Shown piece by piece: positions 11,699 to 22,729 of a DNA stretch of 64,000 nucleotides; within the stretch, counting starts at the first letter, position 1; every line of letters starts with the position of its first letter. A program made the translations under genes and the position numbers. Below the pieces are notes generated by a model. The model did no database searches. It saw only the letters and a program-made list of their open reading frames with translations, and had not been told where the DNA came from. The stretch covers positions 3,968,001-4,032,000 of the forward strand of contig OY725489.1 of assembly GCA_963281255.1 (NCBI GenBank), in the 5' to 3' direction. The stretch is from Aphrocallistes beatrix (lineage: Eukaryota; Porifera; Hexactinellida; Sceptrulophora; Aphrocallistidae).

Positions 11699-11853
11699 CA
11701 GGGCTGTCCAACTATATTTACTTCGGGCCGCAACTGCTTCATACCGTTTAGTGGCGGGCCGCAATACAGGCGCGTGCACTCGGGATGGGTATGGATAGAA
11801 GTATTTTGGACGCAACGAGGGCCACAACGCGGGCCGCATGTTGGACAGCGCTG
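11699..11853. mobile_element. hAT MITE with perfect 8-bp TSD
   Basis: Inverted ends CAGGGCTGTCCAAC and GTTGGACAGCGCTG; target duplication ACATAGTA at 11691-11698 and 11854-11861. Length 155 bp. Contains repeated GGGCCGC motifs. Confidence 0.9.
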
Positions 11854-11861
11854 ACATAGTA

Positions 11862-12364
11862 TATTTCGAGACCACTGAAAATTATCAATTTTTCAATATC
11901 AGGTTAAAGCTTAGTTCAAAAATCCATATTTCAAACAATTAATACTGACTTCGGTTAGACGGAGTATATCAAGAAATTTAATTACATATATTAAATTTCG
12001 TTTGCCAAACATAAATAAATGCTCAAAGATACCCCAATTCTACTATTGTGGTTGTGTTTTCATAGATGTCATTATAATGCAAAATTAGGGACTTAGTCTA
12101 TTGAACTCGAGACTCAAATCATAAGATAAGAATAGGTGGATGAATAATCCTAGTATTTTCAACACAATCAAACAAAAAAGCAAAAGGCACTACTCAGGCT
12201 AAAAGTATATTGAGTATACACCCCTCGTTATAAAACCATTACCTCTTTTCTTTCTTAATATAGTCGCTTCTACAAATGCATTCTGACGCTACTTTCGAAA
12301 GGAGGAATTTTGCCCAGCACTATATATAAATAGGTTTGTATACACTTTCTATTTTCTATAATTA
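11862..12364. other. Intergenic, nothing recognised
   Basis: About 500 bp without a long open frame, inverted ends or repeats that I can tie to another part of the window. Confidence 0.55.
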
Positions 12365-12886
12365 GAAGCGCGCTTCGCTTGCTTGCGCTGCGCGATTGGC
12401 GGACACTGTGTCCGCCGGAGGCGCCCTGCGGGCGTCTGAGGTAATATTGATTAATTATATGGGAAATAGCATCTCTAAATACGTCTGTCCTACTGTTATA
12501 ATCGATATCGCACCAAAAATCACAAAATTTGTCATTTTTTTAAATTTTGATGAATAATGATAACGTCATAACGGAGTGATGAGTGATTATTTTTTTATGA
12601 TAGTTGTATCATATGTGAAATATATTAATATACGTATTCTATTAAAATTTCAACCTTCTATCGCTTAAAATGGCTTATGGGCGAAAACTGAAATTTCTAA
12701 TTATAAAAAGGTGACGATGACGTCATAATTCCATGATGAGTCGACATTTTGGTGTGATCTAAGAACTTAGTGGAGCCATAGCCAAAAGACTCCCACATAC
12801 CAAAAATCTGCTTTCTGTGCCTTGCAGCTTCTTCAATCAAATTTGGTGATTTGGTGATCTATATATTCGAGTTTTAATAGTAAGGA
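12365..12886 (-). mobile_element. Short Helitron, family A, nearly complete
   Basis: On the reverse strand it starts TCCTTACTATTAAAACTCGA with A just outside, and ends with the hairpin GGCGGACACAGTGTCCGCC and the tail GCGAAGCGCGCTTC, followed by T. A|T insertion, a 5' TC and a 3' subterminal hairpin are Helitron features; the terminal CTTG/CTTC departs from the usual CTRR. No coding capacity. Confidence 0.8.
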
Positions 12887-12897
12887 TTATTGCTATA

Positions 12898-13187
12898 CAA
12901 GCGCGCTTCGCTTGCTGAGCATCTGGCGGAAACAAAGTGTCCGCCAGATGCTCCCTTCGGTCGCCTGTGGTCACCATTGATTAATTATAAGGGAAATAAC
13001 ATCTCTAAATACGTCTGTCCTGCTCTTATAAATGATATCGCACGAAAAATCACAAAATTTGTCAATTTTTTTTTTTGATTCGTAATGATGACGTCATAAC
13101 AGGGTGATGAGTCATCATTTTTGATGATAGTTGAATCATATGTGAGGTCTGTTAATATACAGATTCTATTAAAATTTCCGCCCTCTA
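12898..13187 (-). mobile_element. Short Helitron, family A, 3' part
   Basis: Begins 11 bp beyond the previous copy with the inverted tail CAAGCGCGCTTCGCTTGC and the family hairpin, runs through TGACGTCA and TGAGTCA, and stops at the TTAAAATTTC block. The 5' half is missing. Two copies in head-to-tail order are typical of Helitron insertion patterns. Confidence 0.7.
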
Positions 13188-13261
13188 TCGACAGAATAAA
13201 AACGATTATACAAGAATACCCCGATTTCTACTGTATTATGAATGCAGATCCTTGGTTGATT

Positions 13262-13825
13262 TATGTAATACTGTATAAAATATATTTAAATGGGGTGTAT
13301 GCATTTGTCAGAATTTTGAAGTTGTCATTTGTCAGAATTATCCTAGTCACTTGTCAGAATGGTTTTTAGGACTGCTGTCACTTGTCAGAATGGTTTTTAA
13401 TGAATGGCGGATGTTTCGTCACTGATATTTCTTTGAATGAAATTAAAGAATCACTACTTTCATTCATTCTACCAAATAATAAATGACAATCACCTACCCA
13501 CCCCCCACGAAATTAAAAAATCACTCGCGTGAAACTTTATATCATTTCAAACTCAAAATGCCCACTCTCACTTTCCTGCCAATTCTATTCAACTTCATGT
13601 TTCCCAACAGTTTGTAATTCCATTCTAAAATATCAGCGACGAAACCTCCGCCATTCCTAAAAAAAACATTCTGAAAAGTGACAGCAGTCCTAAAAAACAT
13701 TCTGACAAGTGACAGCAGTCCTAAAAACCATTCTGACAAATGACAGCAGTCCTAAAACCATTCTGACAAATGACAGCTTCAAAATTCTGACAAATGCAAC
13801 TCCCCCATTTAAATATATACTAATA
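13262..13825. mobile_element. Foldback element with 31-bp direct repeats
   Basis: Left arm (about 13262-13455) and right arm (about 13620-13825) are long imperfect inverted repeats, ending in the shared AT block TATATTTAAATGGGG. Each arm contains direct repeats about 31 bp long built on TCTGACAAATGACAGCAGTC and CTAAAAACCAT: four in the right arm, two to three in the left. No coding capacity. The right arm abuts the next MITE at 13826. Confidence 0.75.
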
Positions 13826-14175
13826 CAGTACACCCTCGATAGTCCGAACCTCCCCCAATCCGAACCCCCCCCCAATCCGAACCCTCGCTAATCCGAACAC
13901 CTCATTCTTAAAATCCGAACACCCCAAATATATTATTATTCGCTTCTATGTTATGAATAGACGTTTATAAACTTATCTATCAATAAGATTGCGTAACTTC
14001 GTTAAATAAGCAATCATAGCAAAATAATATCTTTAATATTCTAACAATACAAATTTATTATAATTAAAATGCCCTTTTGAATTAATGTTATTTCACTAAT
14101 TGGAACAAATTCACTAATCCGAACGATTTTTTCGAACATTGGAACAGAGCTGTTCGGATTAGCGAGGTTGTACTG
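13826..14175. mobile_element. TA-flanked MITE, family F
   Basis: Ends CAGTACACCCTCGATAGTCC and CGGATTAGCGAGGTTGTACTG with TA on both sides (13824-13825, 14176-14177). Internal AATCCGAAC is repeated five or more times. The type resembles pogo/Tigger-derived MITEs (TA target, CAGT ends). A second copy lies at 45074-45340. Confidence 0.8.
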
Positions 14176-14202
14176 TATACTGAATATGTTGTGTTTTGAA
14201 TA

Positions 14203-14359
14203 CAGTAGCCTCATTAGAGTACGAACACGGATAAGACGTAACTCCGGATAATGAGTACACTTCTTAAATCCCCTATATGCTAAGTACATATAAAATACTT
14301 TGCTTAGTACGAATTCCGGATAGACGAACACATTTTAATGGTACGTACTAAGTCGACTG
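14203..14359. mobile_element. TA-flanked MITE, family G, short copy
   Basis: TA at 14201-14202 and 14360-14361; ends CAGTAGCCTCATTAGAGTAC and ACGTACTAAGTCGACTG. The interior shares GTACGAACACGGATAAGACG-like sequence with the longer copy at 23208-23724. Confidence 0.65.
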
Positions 14360-14399
14360 TATCACATTCTACTTCAAAGGTATACTATAATCCAGTAGC

Positions 14400-14724
14400 C
14401 AGAGTTGCGACGCTCCACAATAATTACAGACTGGACCGGATAGAACCTGACACCTTTGACCTCTTATTATTCCCATTGAAAAAAGCAAGTAGTCCTGTTG
14501 GGATTTATTGTTATTTTACATTCAAATTTGTATATAGCAAAACAATTGGAGCGATTCTTTAGGGAAAAATCGCATGAAGAATATTGTTCACATTTATAAT
14601 TTCAATATTTTTATTAATTAGCTTATCACAAAAGTCTCTATTTGCTATTTCATGTCTACGATTGGATAGATATGGACCAGTAATAATCACGAACCGGCCA
14701 GGTCCGGTCTAAACCGCAACTCTG
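14400..14724. mobile_element. hAT MITE with perfect 8-bp TSD
   Basis: Ends CAGAGTTGCGACG and CCGCAACTCTG; target duplication CCAGTAGC at 14392-14399 and 14725-14732. Subterminal GGACCGG and its complement recur. Length 325 bp, non-coding. Confidence 0.88.
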
Positions 14725-14925
14725 CCAGTAGCGTAATTCTCGGACGCTCTCGGGTGGAGAGCACCTGGTCACAGCATTTAAGGTGCCCACAGGTTCTCTT
14801 CAAAATTATTTATAGAGAAAAAGATAAAATACTAGTGAGGCTCTTTTGGTATCTTCTTACTTACTTTAAGGTTAAATTGTACCCTCAGAGCATACATAAA
14901 TTAACAAAAGTTGGAAGAATTAAAA

Positions 14926-15110
14926 ATGTCGGTCGACAGACCGAGAATGCAGCTCCAGGTAGTGACACAATACGAATAACTCAAAATACAAAATATTCAC
15001 AATATTACATTTAAAGTGTGAAAATCGTATTCTGCATATTAAAATATCTTATATTGGCCGTTGAGAACTCAACGGTTAATAAGCCTGTAATTTAATAAAA
15101 GTAGATTTCG
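14926..15110 (+). mobile_element. Repeat family B, truncated copy
   Basis: Opens with the palindrome GTCGGTCGACAGACCGA followed by TGCAGCTCCAGG, as at 23862 and 44311, and includes the shared block TATTAAAATATCTTATATTG. The 3' palindrome cluster seen in the other copies is missing. Confidence 0.6.
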
Positions 15111-15174
15111 ATATTCGCACTTATAAAATGGTAATATCAAAATTGAATGGTGTAATAGCATATATCAATATGTA

Positions 15175-15264
15175 CAGTCAGGGTCGCTTATTATGACAAA
15201 CCTCCCTCTGTGTCCCAATTTGACCGGTTCTATAGAATTTATATTATTTCGATTTTACTATGTA

Positions 15265-15301
<37 letters not shown>

Positions 15302-15366
15302 TGTCTCTCTATTGTGAAAATATTTTGGGTCCCCATGCGGTTCATAATGAAATGCGACCCTGACTG
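15175..15366. mobile_element. TA-flanked MITE, family E
   Basis: TA at 15173-15174 and 15367-15368; ends CAGTCAGGGTCGC and GCGACCCTGACTG; subterminal TTATTATGA and TTCATAATGA. A CT microsatellite of about 30 bp (15268-15300) has grown inside it. Confidence 0.85.
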
Positions 15367-15504
15367 TATTTTTACAATTTCGATACTATTATTGACTGTT
15401 TTTGTGGTGCTTTTCTATCGGTATGTCGACCGATATTTTTAATATAAGTAACGCAGTTTCAAATTCTCTGGGGATATATTGATGCATAGATATTTAATAT
15501 AATA

Positions 15505-16060
15505 CAAGCGCGCTTCGCGCTTGCTTGCGCTGCGCGGCTGGCGGACACTTTGTGTCCGCCGGAGGCTCCCTTCGGTCGCCTGGAGTCACATTGGTTAATT
15601 ATAAGGGAGATAACATCTCTAAATATGTCTGTCCTACTGTGCTAATCGATATCACTCGAAAAATCACCAAATTTGTGAATTTAAATTTTTTTGATGCGTA
15701 ATGATGACGTCATAACAAAGTGATGAGTCATCATTTTTTGATGATTGTTGCATCATATGTGAGACATGTTAGTATACAGATTCTATTAAAATTTCAGCCT
15801 TCTATCTCCTATAATGGCTGAGTTATGCCCGAATAACTGTGTTGCTTAACTTTTAAAATGTGACAATGACGTCATAATTCCATGATGAGTCGACATTTTC
15901 GTCTGAGCTCAGAACTTACTGGAGCCATAGCCAAAAGACTACCACATGCCAAAAATCAGCTTTCTGCGCCTGGCAGTTTCTTCAATCAATTCGTAACAGA
16001 TATATATATATATATATAGATATATATATACAAATATTAATCGAGTTTTAATAGTAAGGA
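15505..16060 (-). mobile_element. Short Helitron, family A, complete reference copy
   Basis: On the reverse strand: A|TCCTTACTATTAAAACTCGA at 16060, a TA-repeat tract, TGACGTCA, a second TGACGTCA with TGAGTCA, the stem-loop GGCGGACACAAAGTGTCCGCC, and the tail GCGCGCTTG followed by T. Length 556 bp. This is the best full-length copy to align the others against. No open frame. Confidence 0.85.
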
Positions 16061-16121
16061 TAAATGAACAAACAAGTATATCATATATTATAATGGAAGC
16101 CTGCTACAACAGAAACTATAG

Positions 16122-16512
16122 TTATACAGGTTCTACACAGGACTCGAATTCCAAGTCACATTTCCTACATATATAAGGATCATCTCCCACGTCCTTTAGA
16201 CTGGTATTGACGCATCCATAGTGAAACCATCTCAGGCAGAACTCACAACCTAACCAGTAATCATTCGCCCTCTTTCCCCCGGTTGGGCAGTCGTGTTGTT
16301 CACATTCCTCGCAAACTGTTTCAGAGTCATCAGGGTTAACACTCGTGGAAGGTAATTCTTTCATGGAAACAGATGAGAGCTCAGTACCAAAACTTCATTG
16401 TCAGACCCACTTGACTCCATGCTAGATTCAAAATCTGCCGGAATGCAAACCTTCGGGAGATCTGCGCTGCGGAATGTAGAAATAGTTTCTTGTTCTGAAG
16501 AAGACATTTTTT
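16122..16512 (-). pseudogene. Internally deleted transposase copy keeping N-terminus and PHD finger
   Basis: On the reverse strand, translation from about 16510 gives MSSSEQETISTFRSADL followed by an acidic Ser-rich segment; this is the N-terminus of the protein at 40993-43454 (MSSSEQETVPIFRSADL). Near 16400 the frame changes, and the remainder (SFGTELSSVSMKELPS, then the zinc finger) matches that protein's C-terminus. The finger reads CEECEQHDC, then WLGCEFCLRWFHYGC and PYICRKC, a C4HC3 PHD pattern. The whole catalytic core is deleted. It could be read as an 80-codon PHD protein starting at 16364, but the deletion origin explains it better. Confidence 0.75.
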
Positions 16513-16621
16513 GAATTTGTTATGACATTAATTACTTCCCTACTTATACATACTGATTCAGTGTAACTCGTTAATTAACTACAGCTGTAGTGCCCATAAT
16601 TGTTCCACCTCACAGACCAAT

Positions 16622-16786
16622 CAGGGCCGGCGCCATCGGGGGGGGGGGTGTCCTGGGTCTCCAGACACTCACTGCGTCTTGTTTTATCATATTGTACAAT
16701 ATGTATCCCTCCATAAATGAACACCCACTTTCAGATAAATCCCTCTTAGGACACCCACTGACGATAAAACACGGCGCCGGCCATGC
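16622..16786. mobile_element. Small inverted-repeat element, probably hAT-type
   Basis: Ends CAGGGCCGGCGCC and GGCGCCGGCCATG pair at 12 of 13 positions. I could not find a clear 8-bp duplication, so the class is uncertain. A G10 run follows the left end. Confidence 0.45.
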
Positions 16787-17279
16787 TAATAATAGAACTA
16801 GTTTCTTGTAATGCAGTGGTAGAATTCTGAATTTAGCCATGAACCGTACACATGCACATGTTGATATTTTTAGAAATTTGCTAATTATGGATGATGTTTG
16901 CATTTCTCAATTTCTTACTAACCTAAATTCCAATTGCATTTGGTTGTAACGTGCTTACATATCTACTGTTATGTGTGCATTGCTATTGTGACATATTGTT
17001 GTCTGGGATGGAAAATGGAGCCTTGAATGGGGCACCTCCCAATAACGCGCACCCTTTTGTAGGCTAGTGACTTTTGATCATTATTTTGGGAAAAGGAGTA
17101 CGGATACAAGTTCAGCATGCTTTTTGTGGTGGTCATATAGACCAAAAGGGATGAATTTGAAAAGGCGACATTTGTTCTGAGAAAGTCTCTCGACCCTGTA
17201 GTTCAAAACAAATTATTGCAATCTTGCTATTTGGACGAAATTCCCTATTCTTAAATCATTGTTAAATTTAGAGGAGTCT

Positions 17280-17345
17280 TATACGTCTAGTTGCACTCAG
17301 CAAACCGAGCGGAGCCTTGGTTTGCTGAGTGCAACTAGACGTATA
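17280..17345. repeat. Perfect 27-bp inverted repeat with 12-nt loop
   Basis: Left arm 17280-17306 and right arm 17319-17345 are exact reverse complements; the loop is GAGCGGAGCCTT. The arms include GTTGCACTCAGCAAACC. No other copy was seen in the window. It could be a hairpin RNA, a very young foldback, or a cruciform-prone site. Confidence 0.9.
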
Positions 17346-17349
17346 CGTG

Positions 17350-18790
17350 TTTTATTCTCGTGTTTTATTCTCCAGAAACGGATTTACCCAGTTAATGTCC
17401 TTGTTTTCAAATTCAACGATATAATTAATTATACATATAAGCGTATTTATTGTAAGAGGTGCATATCTAAAACAAATGAAAAGCAGATCACCAATCAAAC
17501 TCCACTGAACCTCTCAATTCGCGATAACAGGTTACCAATTTTGATGGTTCTCTAAGCCTAATCTATTTCGAACTTTGTTCTGGACTAAACTAAAGTTAGA
17601 AAGCATCCACTCAATTGAAGCATTTATTCACCTTGGACCTTCTACTTTTAGAAAAAAGCTTTAAACAGGATCACTGGGCCACCAACAAAACTAGCCATTA
17701 TCCATGTAGTAACCGGTATGATTAGAGTAGGTAAGATGAACAAACTGCTCTACATAATACTAGTATCCTTTGATTGTTTACTTAAAGCACCTCAGATTAT
17801 TGTAACTTGTAAGAAATTCCATTGTTCGTACATCAGGTCTTATTAAAAATATCATTACGGAATCTTCATATAATACTTGCAGAATAAGATTTTCAATCCA
17901 AACAATTGATATCGCAAAAATTAACTTGATTTACAAGTACATTAGAATAAAACCCACTTTAACCCACAAAAAGGGGTTTTGCCCAGCCCGGGTTTAATTA
18001 GCCAACCCTGGCTATGCTGTTGCTAGGGGGCTAAATGTCTAGTTACTTGGTTCTTGACTCATATGTTGGCATAGTTGGGCAGTGATAATCACTTCAAAAA
18101 TATTGTACAACTGTCACTAATCGTTATTATTAAATGATGTACGTAGGTATACAAAATTATAAATATAAATATTGATTTTAGATCCCTTAATCATTCATTA
18201 AGAATATCAATAAACCGAGTTGCGTAATTTGTAATTTATAAAGAGTTTAGTTCAGGGTGTACAAAACCCTCTCGCAATTTTACTCGAGAGTGCCCATAAA
18301 ACCAAGCACCCTCAAACTTAGTCCTATAATTTTAAAATCTTGCTCCCCTCTGCCTCCGCGCCTGTAGATAATATGATATGTATTACTGTGTGATACATCA
18401 ACTAATTTCATAACCCTCACGTATAATTTAACCCTCCTCATTTATTCGGACTACTAGAGTATATTAACAAGCTCCTCTCAAAAAATTTCTATATTTATAA
18501 TGCAAATTCCTTGGAAAGTCCAGGGAAATTACTGATGTCTTTTAAACTCAGGTCTGTGAACCACTAGCGCCAGACCGGAATCCAGCACTCATTTTAGAAC
18601 TGTGCTACTTTATTATATTGGATCATAGATCCAATATAATAATATATGAAGCAAACAAATGGTATTATATACGTTTAGTGCCATTACTAATTTATCAACA
18701 AGTACTTTATTATTAATATTATTATTATTATTATTATCAATGAATCACATGATTGTTACATACATAGTGCATGATTGTTGCATATACAAA
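17350..18790. other. Intergenic, short palindromes only
   Basis: About 1.4 kb without a supported gene. It holds a 14-bp perfect palindrome around TATTATATTGGATC (18611-18641), a TTA microsatellite (18714-18737) and a small region with CCCGGGTTT near 17990 that may be a MITE relic. Confidence 0.5.
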
Positions 18791-18795
18791 GTCTA

Positions 18796-19413
18796 CTACA
18801 AGTAAGTGAGTATCTCTAATTGTGGATAGTCGAGCATTTTATCTGCTGGCAAATACTGTTTCTTGAATTTTTCTCCCCTTTGCTCGAATGTTAGCTTCGG
18901 TGGATTCCACCGGAATGCTTTACCATATTGTTTAACATGCTCTTTGTATGCATGAAACTGGTCACATCCAAATTCTTGCATGAATTGTTCATCAGTGTAG
19001 GACGCGAAGATGTCCAGCCAATAATCAGAATGATGCCGTCTACGACGGATATGGGTAGTCAATGTATTTCGTTCTGTTCGAAATGTAAGCTGGAGCTGTT
19101 TACTCTCATCTCCACTCCAGATGTGTTCGATGACGTCTCTGCACAAGTGAATATTCTTTTGGCCGGCTCTCTTCTCAATTATTATGTTCTGATTGCACTC
19201 CCCAATTCGTAACTTTCCTGGCACAAATTGGATATCATCACTAGGGAGGATGTTAGATGCACGTTGATGTGTACTCATTATTCCCAACATTTTATTAGAC
19301 ATTTTCAGGTTTATTTTGTAGAATGATTTTTTAAATTTACTTTGAGCACATTTATCGTATTTATGTCTTTTTAATAGATCTGTCTGTATATGAGTGTTGC
19401 TAAATTTAGACAT
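18796..19413 (-). CDS. Hypothetical protein, 205 codons, unrecognised
   Basis: An uninterrupted frame of 205 codons, long for such AT-rich sequence. The product is basic: an N-terminal half rich in Lys (KFKKSFYKINLKMSNKM), then HIRRRRHHSDYWLDIF and a C-terminal FEQRGEKFKKQYLPADKM. No signal peptide, transmembrane stretch or metal-binding motif is obvious, and I recognise no family. It could be a single-exon gene, one exon of a larger gene, or part of a transposon. A Helitron fragment lies just upstream at 19549. The first Met (19413) is used because the frame is open from there; another Met at 19302 is possible. Confidence 0.45.
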   Translation of the reverse strand: MSKFSNTHIQTDLLKRHKYDKCAQSKFKKSFYKINLKMSNKMLGIMSTHQRASNILPSDDIQFVPGKLRIGECNQNIIIEKRAGQKNIHLCRDVIEHIWSGDESKQLQLTFRTERNTLTTHIRRRRHHSDYWLDIFASYTDEQFMQEFGCDQFHAYKEHVKQYGKAFRWNPPKLTFEQRGEKFKKQYLPADKMLDYPQLEILTYL

Positions 19414-19548
19414 GGTCTATGGATATAATATATCTATTTTTATACTAAACTAGCTTTTTGTTATTAATTCCAATGCGTATAATGCCTAAAACGTAGCAAC
19501 CCGTTTGACGTTTAGAACTTGAGGGCTTGCATTTGAACTTATGAAACA

Positions 19549-19790
19549 CAAGCGCGCTTCGCTTGCTTGCGCTGCGGGGCGCTGTCAGACACTTTGTGTT
19601 TGCCAGACGCACCCTTGAGGTGCCTAGGCTCACACTGGTTAAAGATAGCACATCACTCGAAAAATCACCAAATTCGTCAATTTTTCAATTTTTGGTTGCG
19701 TAATGATAACCTCATAACAGACTGGCGAGTCATCATTTTTGATGAGAATTGTACCATCTTTGAAATATATTAATTCACTTTATTTTGAGA
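19549..19790 (-). mobile_element. Short Helitron, family A, 3' part, degraded
   Basis: Inverted tail CAAGCGCGCTTCGCTTGC and a weakened hairpin (CAGACACTTTGTGTTTGC), then the family block up to about 19790. Confidence 0.65.
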
Positions 19791-19794
19791 TAAG

Positions 19795-21255
19795 AATCAA
19801 AGCTAATATGTTATGTGTTACGATATATATTTTATTGAAATTTCTCAGTTTTGAATCTTTTAACCTGAATAATTATTGTTAGGTGTGACATTATCAACTT
19901 TGTGTCACTCATCACGATCTTAAGTGCCAATTATAGTCAATAGCCACCGATGTGTTAAGTTGCACATGGTTATACAGTGTGTCAGATAATTTTTTCACAA
20001 ATTAATTAAATAAGAGTTTGATGATAGTTAGTAACGCAAGTTAATGTTTTTCATCGAAGTATGAATAGAAAAGATCAATAATTTATATTTGAACCACTAC
20101 TATCGATAAAGAGTTGGCATCTCGTAGGCATAGCTCAGCACTTCATGTAGCTGGATTGACAGATACTGACTTCACAACAAATTTCTTAATATTTGAGTTT
20201 GGTGGAGAAATTTCTCAAAAAATTTCTCTGAATAACTGAAAATAATATTGTAAACTGTTCTGTTTTTTTACATACATACTATTGAGCTGATCTCCTTTAC
20301 TGTGTTTTTTTCTAATATAGAATTTTTATATGTTTGCGCTGTTCCAACTCCAACGTAAATATTTTAGCCTATCAATCAGTATTGCTTCAAACCAAGAATA
20401 TGCTAATCCTACTTGTGAAAATATTTATTTGACATACTTACTGTATTTACACATAAATAATCAAGTTGACAGTATCAAAGCTGAGTAATTTTAAATGAAT
20501 GAATGACGAATTAACTATAGAGCTTCTCAACACATCACTGCATGATTTTCAAAAGCTATATATTATTTATTATAATTATTAATATTATACGCATCCCTTG
20601 CCTTACACCTAGAAGTTTACAGTATAATCAAAGTTGCTTACCTACAATCTAAATTGAATGGGGTTTACCGTGGTATGATTTTCCATAGATATGAGGACAA
20701 ATACTTGGCAACTTTGATTATTAGTAACCTGGTAACAATCCATAGTTAATTAAAATTAGAAATTGTATGCGTTTGATAGAGAAGAGTTCTTATAATGGAT
20801 CTTATACTACATATTTGTTTTTCTAATGAGTGAGTTTATTTATTCTCTAAATAAAGAATAAATATAGGTTTACATATCAATCATGTAACTCCAAAATGTG
20901 CGGGACTCACTAGAGCGATACAAAACTCAATTATTATTTTGATCAATTAAAGAATATTAATTTTAGAAATCTACATGATGCAGTGCATTATTATATGCAC
21001 TGTTGATATATCATTTCAATCATAAAATATGGATCACACGGACGCCCTACACCGTCCATCCTGAAAAAGGCAGCTCCTATAATGCAAGCTTTGGTGTCAA
21101 ATTGTATTAGTCAATCAGAATCCAGTAATTTAATCAGTACAATTGACTTTATTTTATTGACTAAAAGGGATTATAACCTAACTCGACATGTTAGAATCAT
21201 TCTCTAACTAGCAAAGAATTATTTATATTTGATTAATGAGGTAAATGTTATCCTT
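19795..21255. other. Intergenic, AT-rich, one possible small MITE
   Basis: No supported gene. Positions 20618-20730 have near-inverted ends, ATAATCAAAGTTGC against GCAACTTTGATTAT, and may be a MITE of about 110 bp. The rest shows nothing I can support. Confidence 0.45.
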
Positions 21256-21259
21256 ACTA

Positions 21260-22650
21260 CAGTGTGTCCGGGAATTATTGGCACAAAACTTGGACTCTAC
21301 GTATATAGTGAGACCTATGCTTGAGAAGAGTATTATAAATTCAAGATGACTTCATTAGGGTATTCCATCCCATACATATATACACTATTTTCACACTATC
21401 ATGCCTTGCGGTTAGTCCGCATCTTTTCTGGAATGGTAACCCATTTTTTGTAGAATAAAAAACCCCCCTATAACTGTCTACCACAGTATTGCAATCTATT
21501 TGAGAGGGTTACTTCTAAACGGTATGATGGGATACAGCTAATCGGATTCCAGATTCGAATAATATGCATTCAAATTAGTCACAGGTTAATTTTTTCTGAT
21601 TAATCATTCATTCCTAACTTTATGTAATTATCAATAAGTGCTACTTTATGCCACATACACCCATTTTGACCACTATACATGATGGCAATGAATTACTTAT
21701 GGTGGCTCAGACTGATGATTGTTCATTGAGTTGAGTAATTTATTAGTTATGTTCTGTCAGGCCAAAATTGGTCCCTCCTGGCAAAATTTGGTCCCCCCGG
21801 ACCAGTTTTGGCTGCCAAAATTAGTCCAGGGGACCATTTTTAGTGCAGTTTCTGCAGAGAGAAACCCTATAGCAAATACGGTGTACCACATCAGTCCATA
21901 TGTATGTATGTATCTCCGTACGCTGGGAAATTTGAGTTTTCAAAAATATAATAGTCCCGATGTATTACAATATTCATATCTCACATGCCAAGTCATCCAC
22001 ACTATCGATCTACCGACAGACATTTTTTTAACATGAATAATGCCAACTTGAGTCATGATCAAAGCTGGCGCAGCGTTGAAGGGAAATGACGGGACGCAAT
22101 AGTAGAACTTCTACATACTTATAGAATCAGAAAAGTGGACAGAATATAACATCATATAAAAGCGGACATTCATGAAAATTCGCTCAACAGGAGAATGCAA
22201 AAATCGGGACGTCCAGTCATAAACGGGCAGTTGGCAAGTATTGAATAGACTCCCTATTAATAGAGACCCCCTAGAGTGATTGTAATGTCATCACATCCTA
22301 TGAGGAGTGGACTACTTTAGTGTACGCAATTAATGACAGAAAATTTAACCCGGAACAATTTTGTCCCGGACCATTTTTCTCGTGACAGTTTAACTATGAC
22401 TAATTCGAAAGTGTAGATTCTGGAATCAGATTTTAGTATCTCTTTGAATTTTAACGTATTGCCCTTCATGAAAAAAATCCGACTTATTAGTGTGTATGGG
22501 AAAGGATCAAGTGTTGAAATACTTTTGTCCGGTTGGTGTAGGATGAAAATACCTAAATGAAGTCATCTTGAAATTACAATACTCTTCCCAAGCATAGATT
22601 TCACTATACGTAAAGTTAAAGTTTAGTGTCAATATTTTCCAGACACACCG
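21260..22650. mobile_element. TA-flanked element K, about 1.4 kb, long inverted ends
   Basis: TA at 21258-21259 and 22651-22652; ends CAGTGTGTCCGGGAATTATT and its imperfect complement CAGACACACCG. Inverted similarity extends about 100 bp and includes AAGTCATCTTGAA. The TA target and size suggest Tc1/mariner, but I could not find a transposase reading frame. A GGTCC-rich cluster (21770-21835) with several inverted TTGGTCC/GGACCA motifs sits inside. Confidence 0.65.
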
Positions 22651-22729
22651 TATTGCTTAGTATAAATATACCACAGGAGTATGAAATGAATACCCGTATA
22701 CATAGTAAATCCTTCTATTTTTTCAATAC

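Noticed and set aside
13709-13891. Plus-strand repeat peptide (TNDSSPKTIL)
   Set aside because: Translation of non-coding 31-bp iterons in a foldback element; it crosses into the next MITE.
16122-16364. Stand-alone PHD-finger gene
   Set aside because: The upstream sequence is the N-terminus of the same transposase in another frame, so it is an internally deleted transposon copy.
21719-22036. 105-codon ORF in element K
   Set aside because: Low-complexity GGTCC-driven peptide without transposase motifs.
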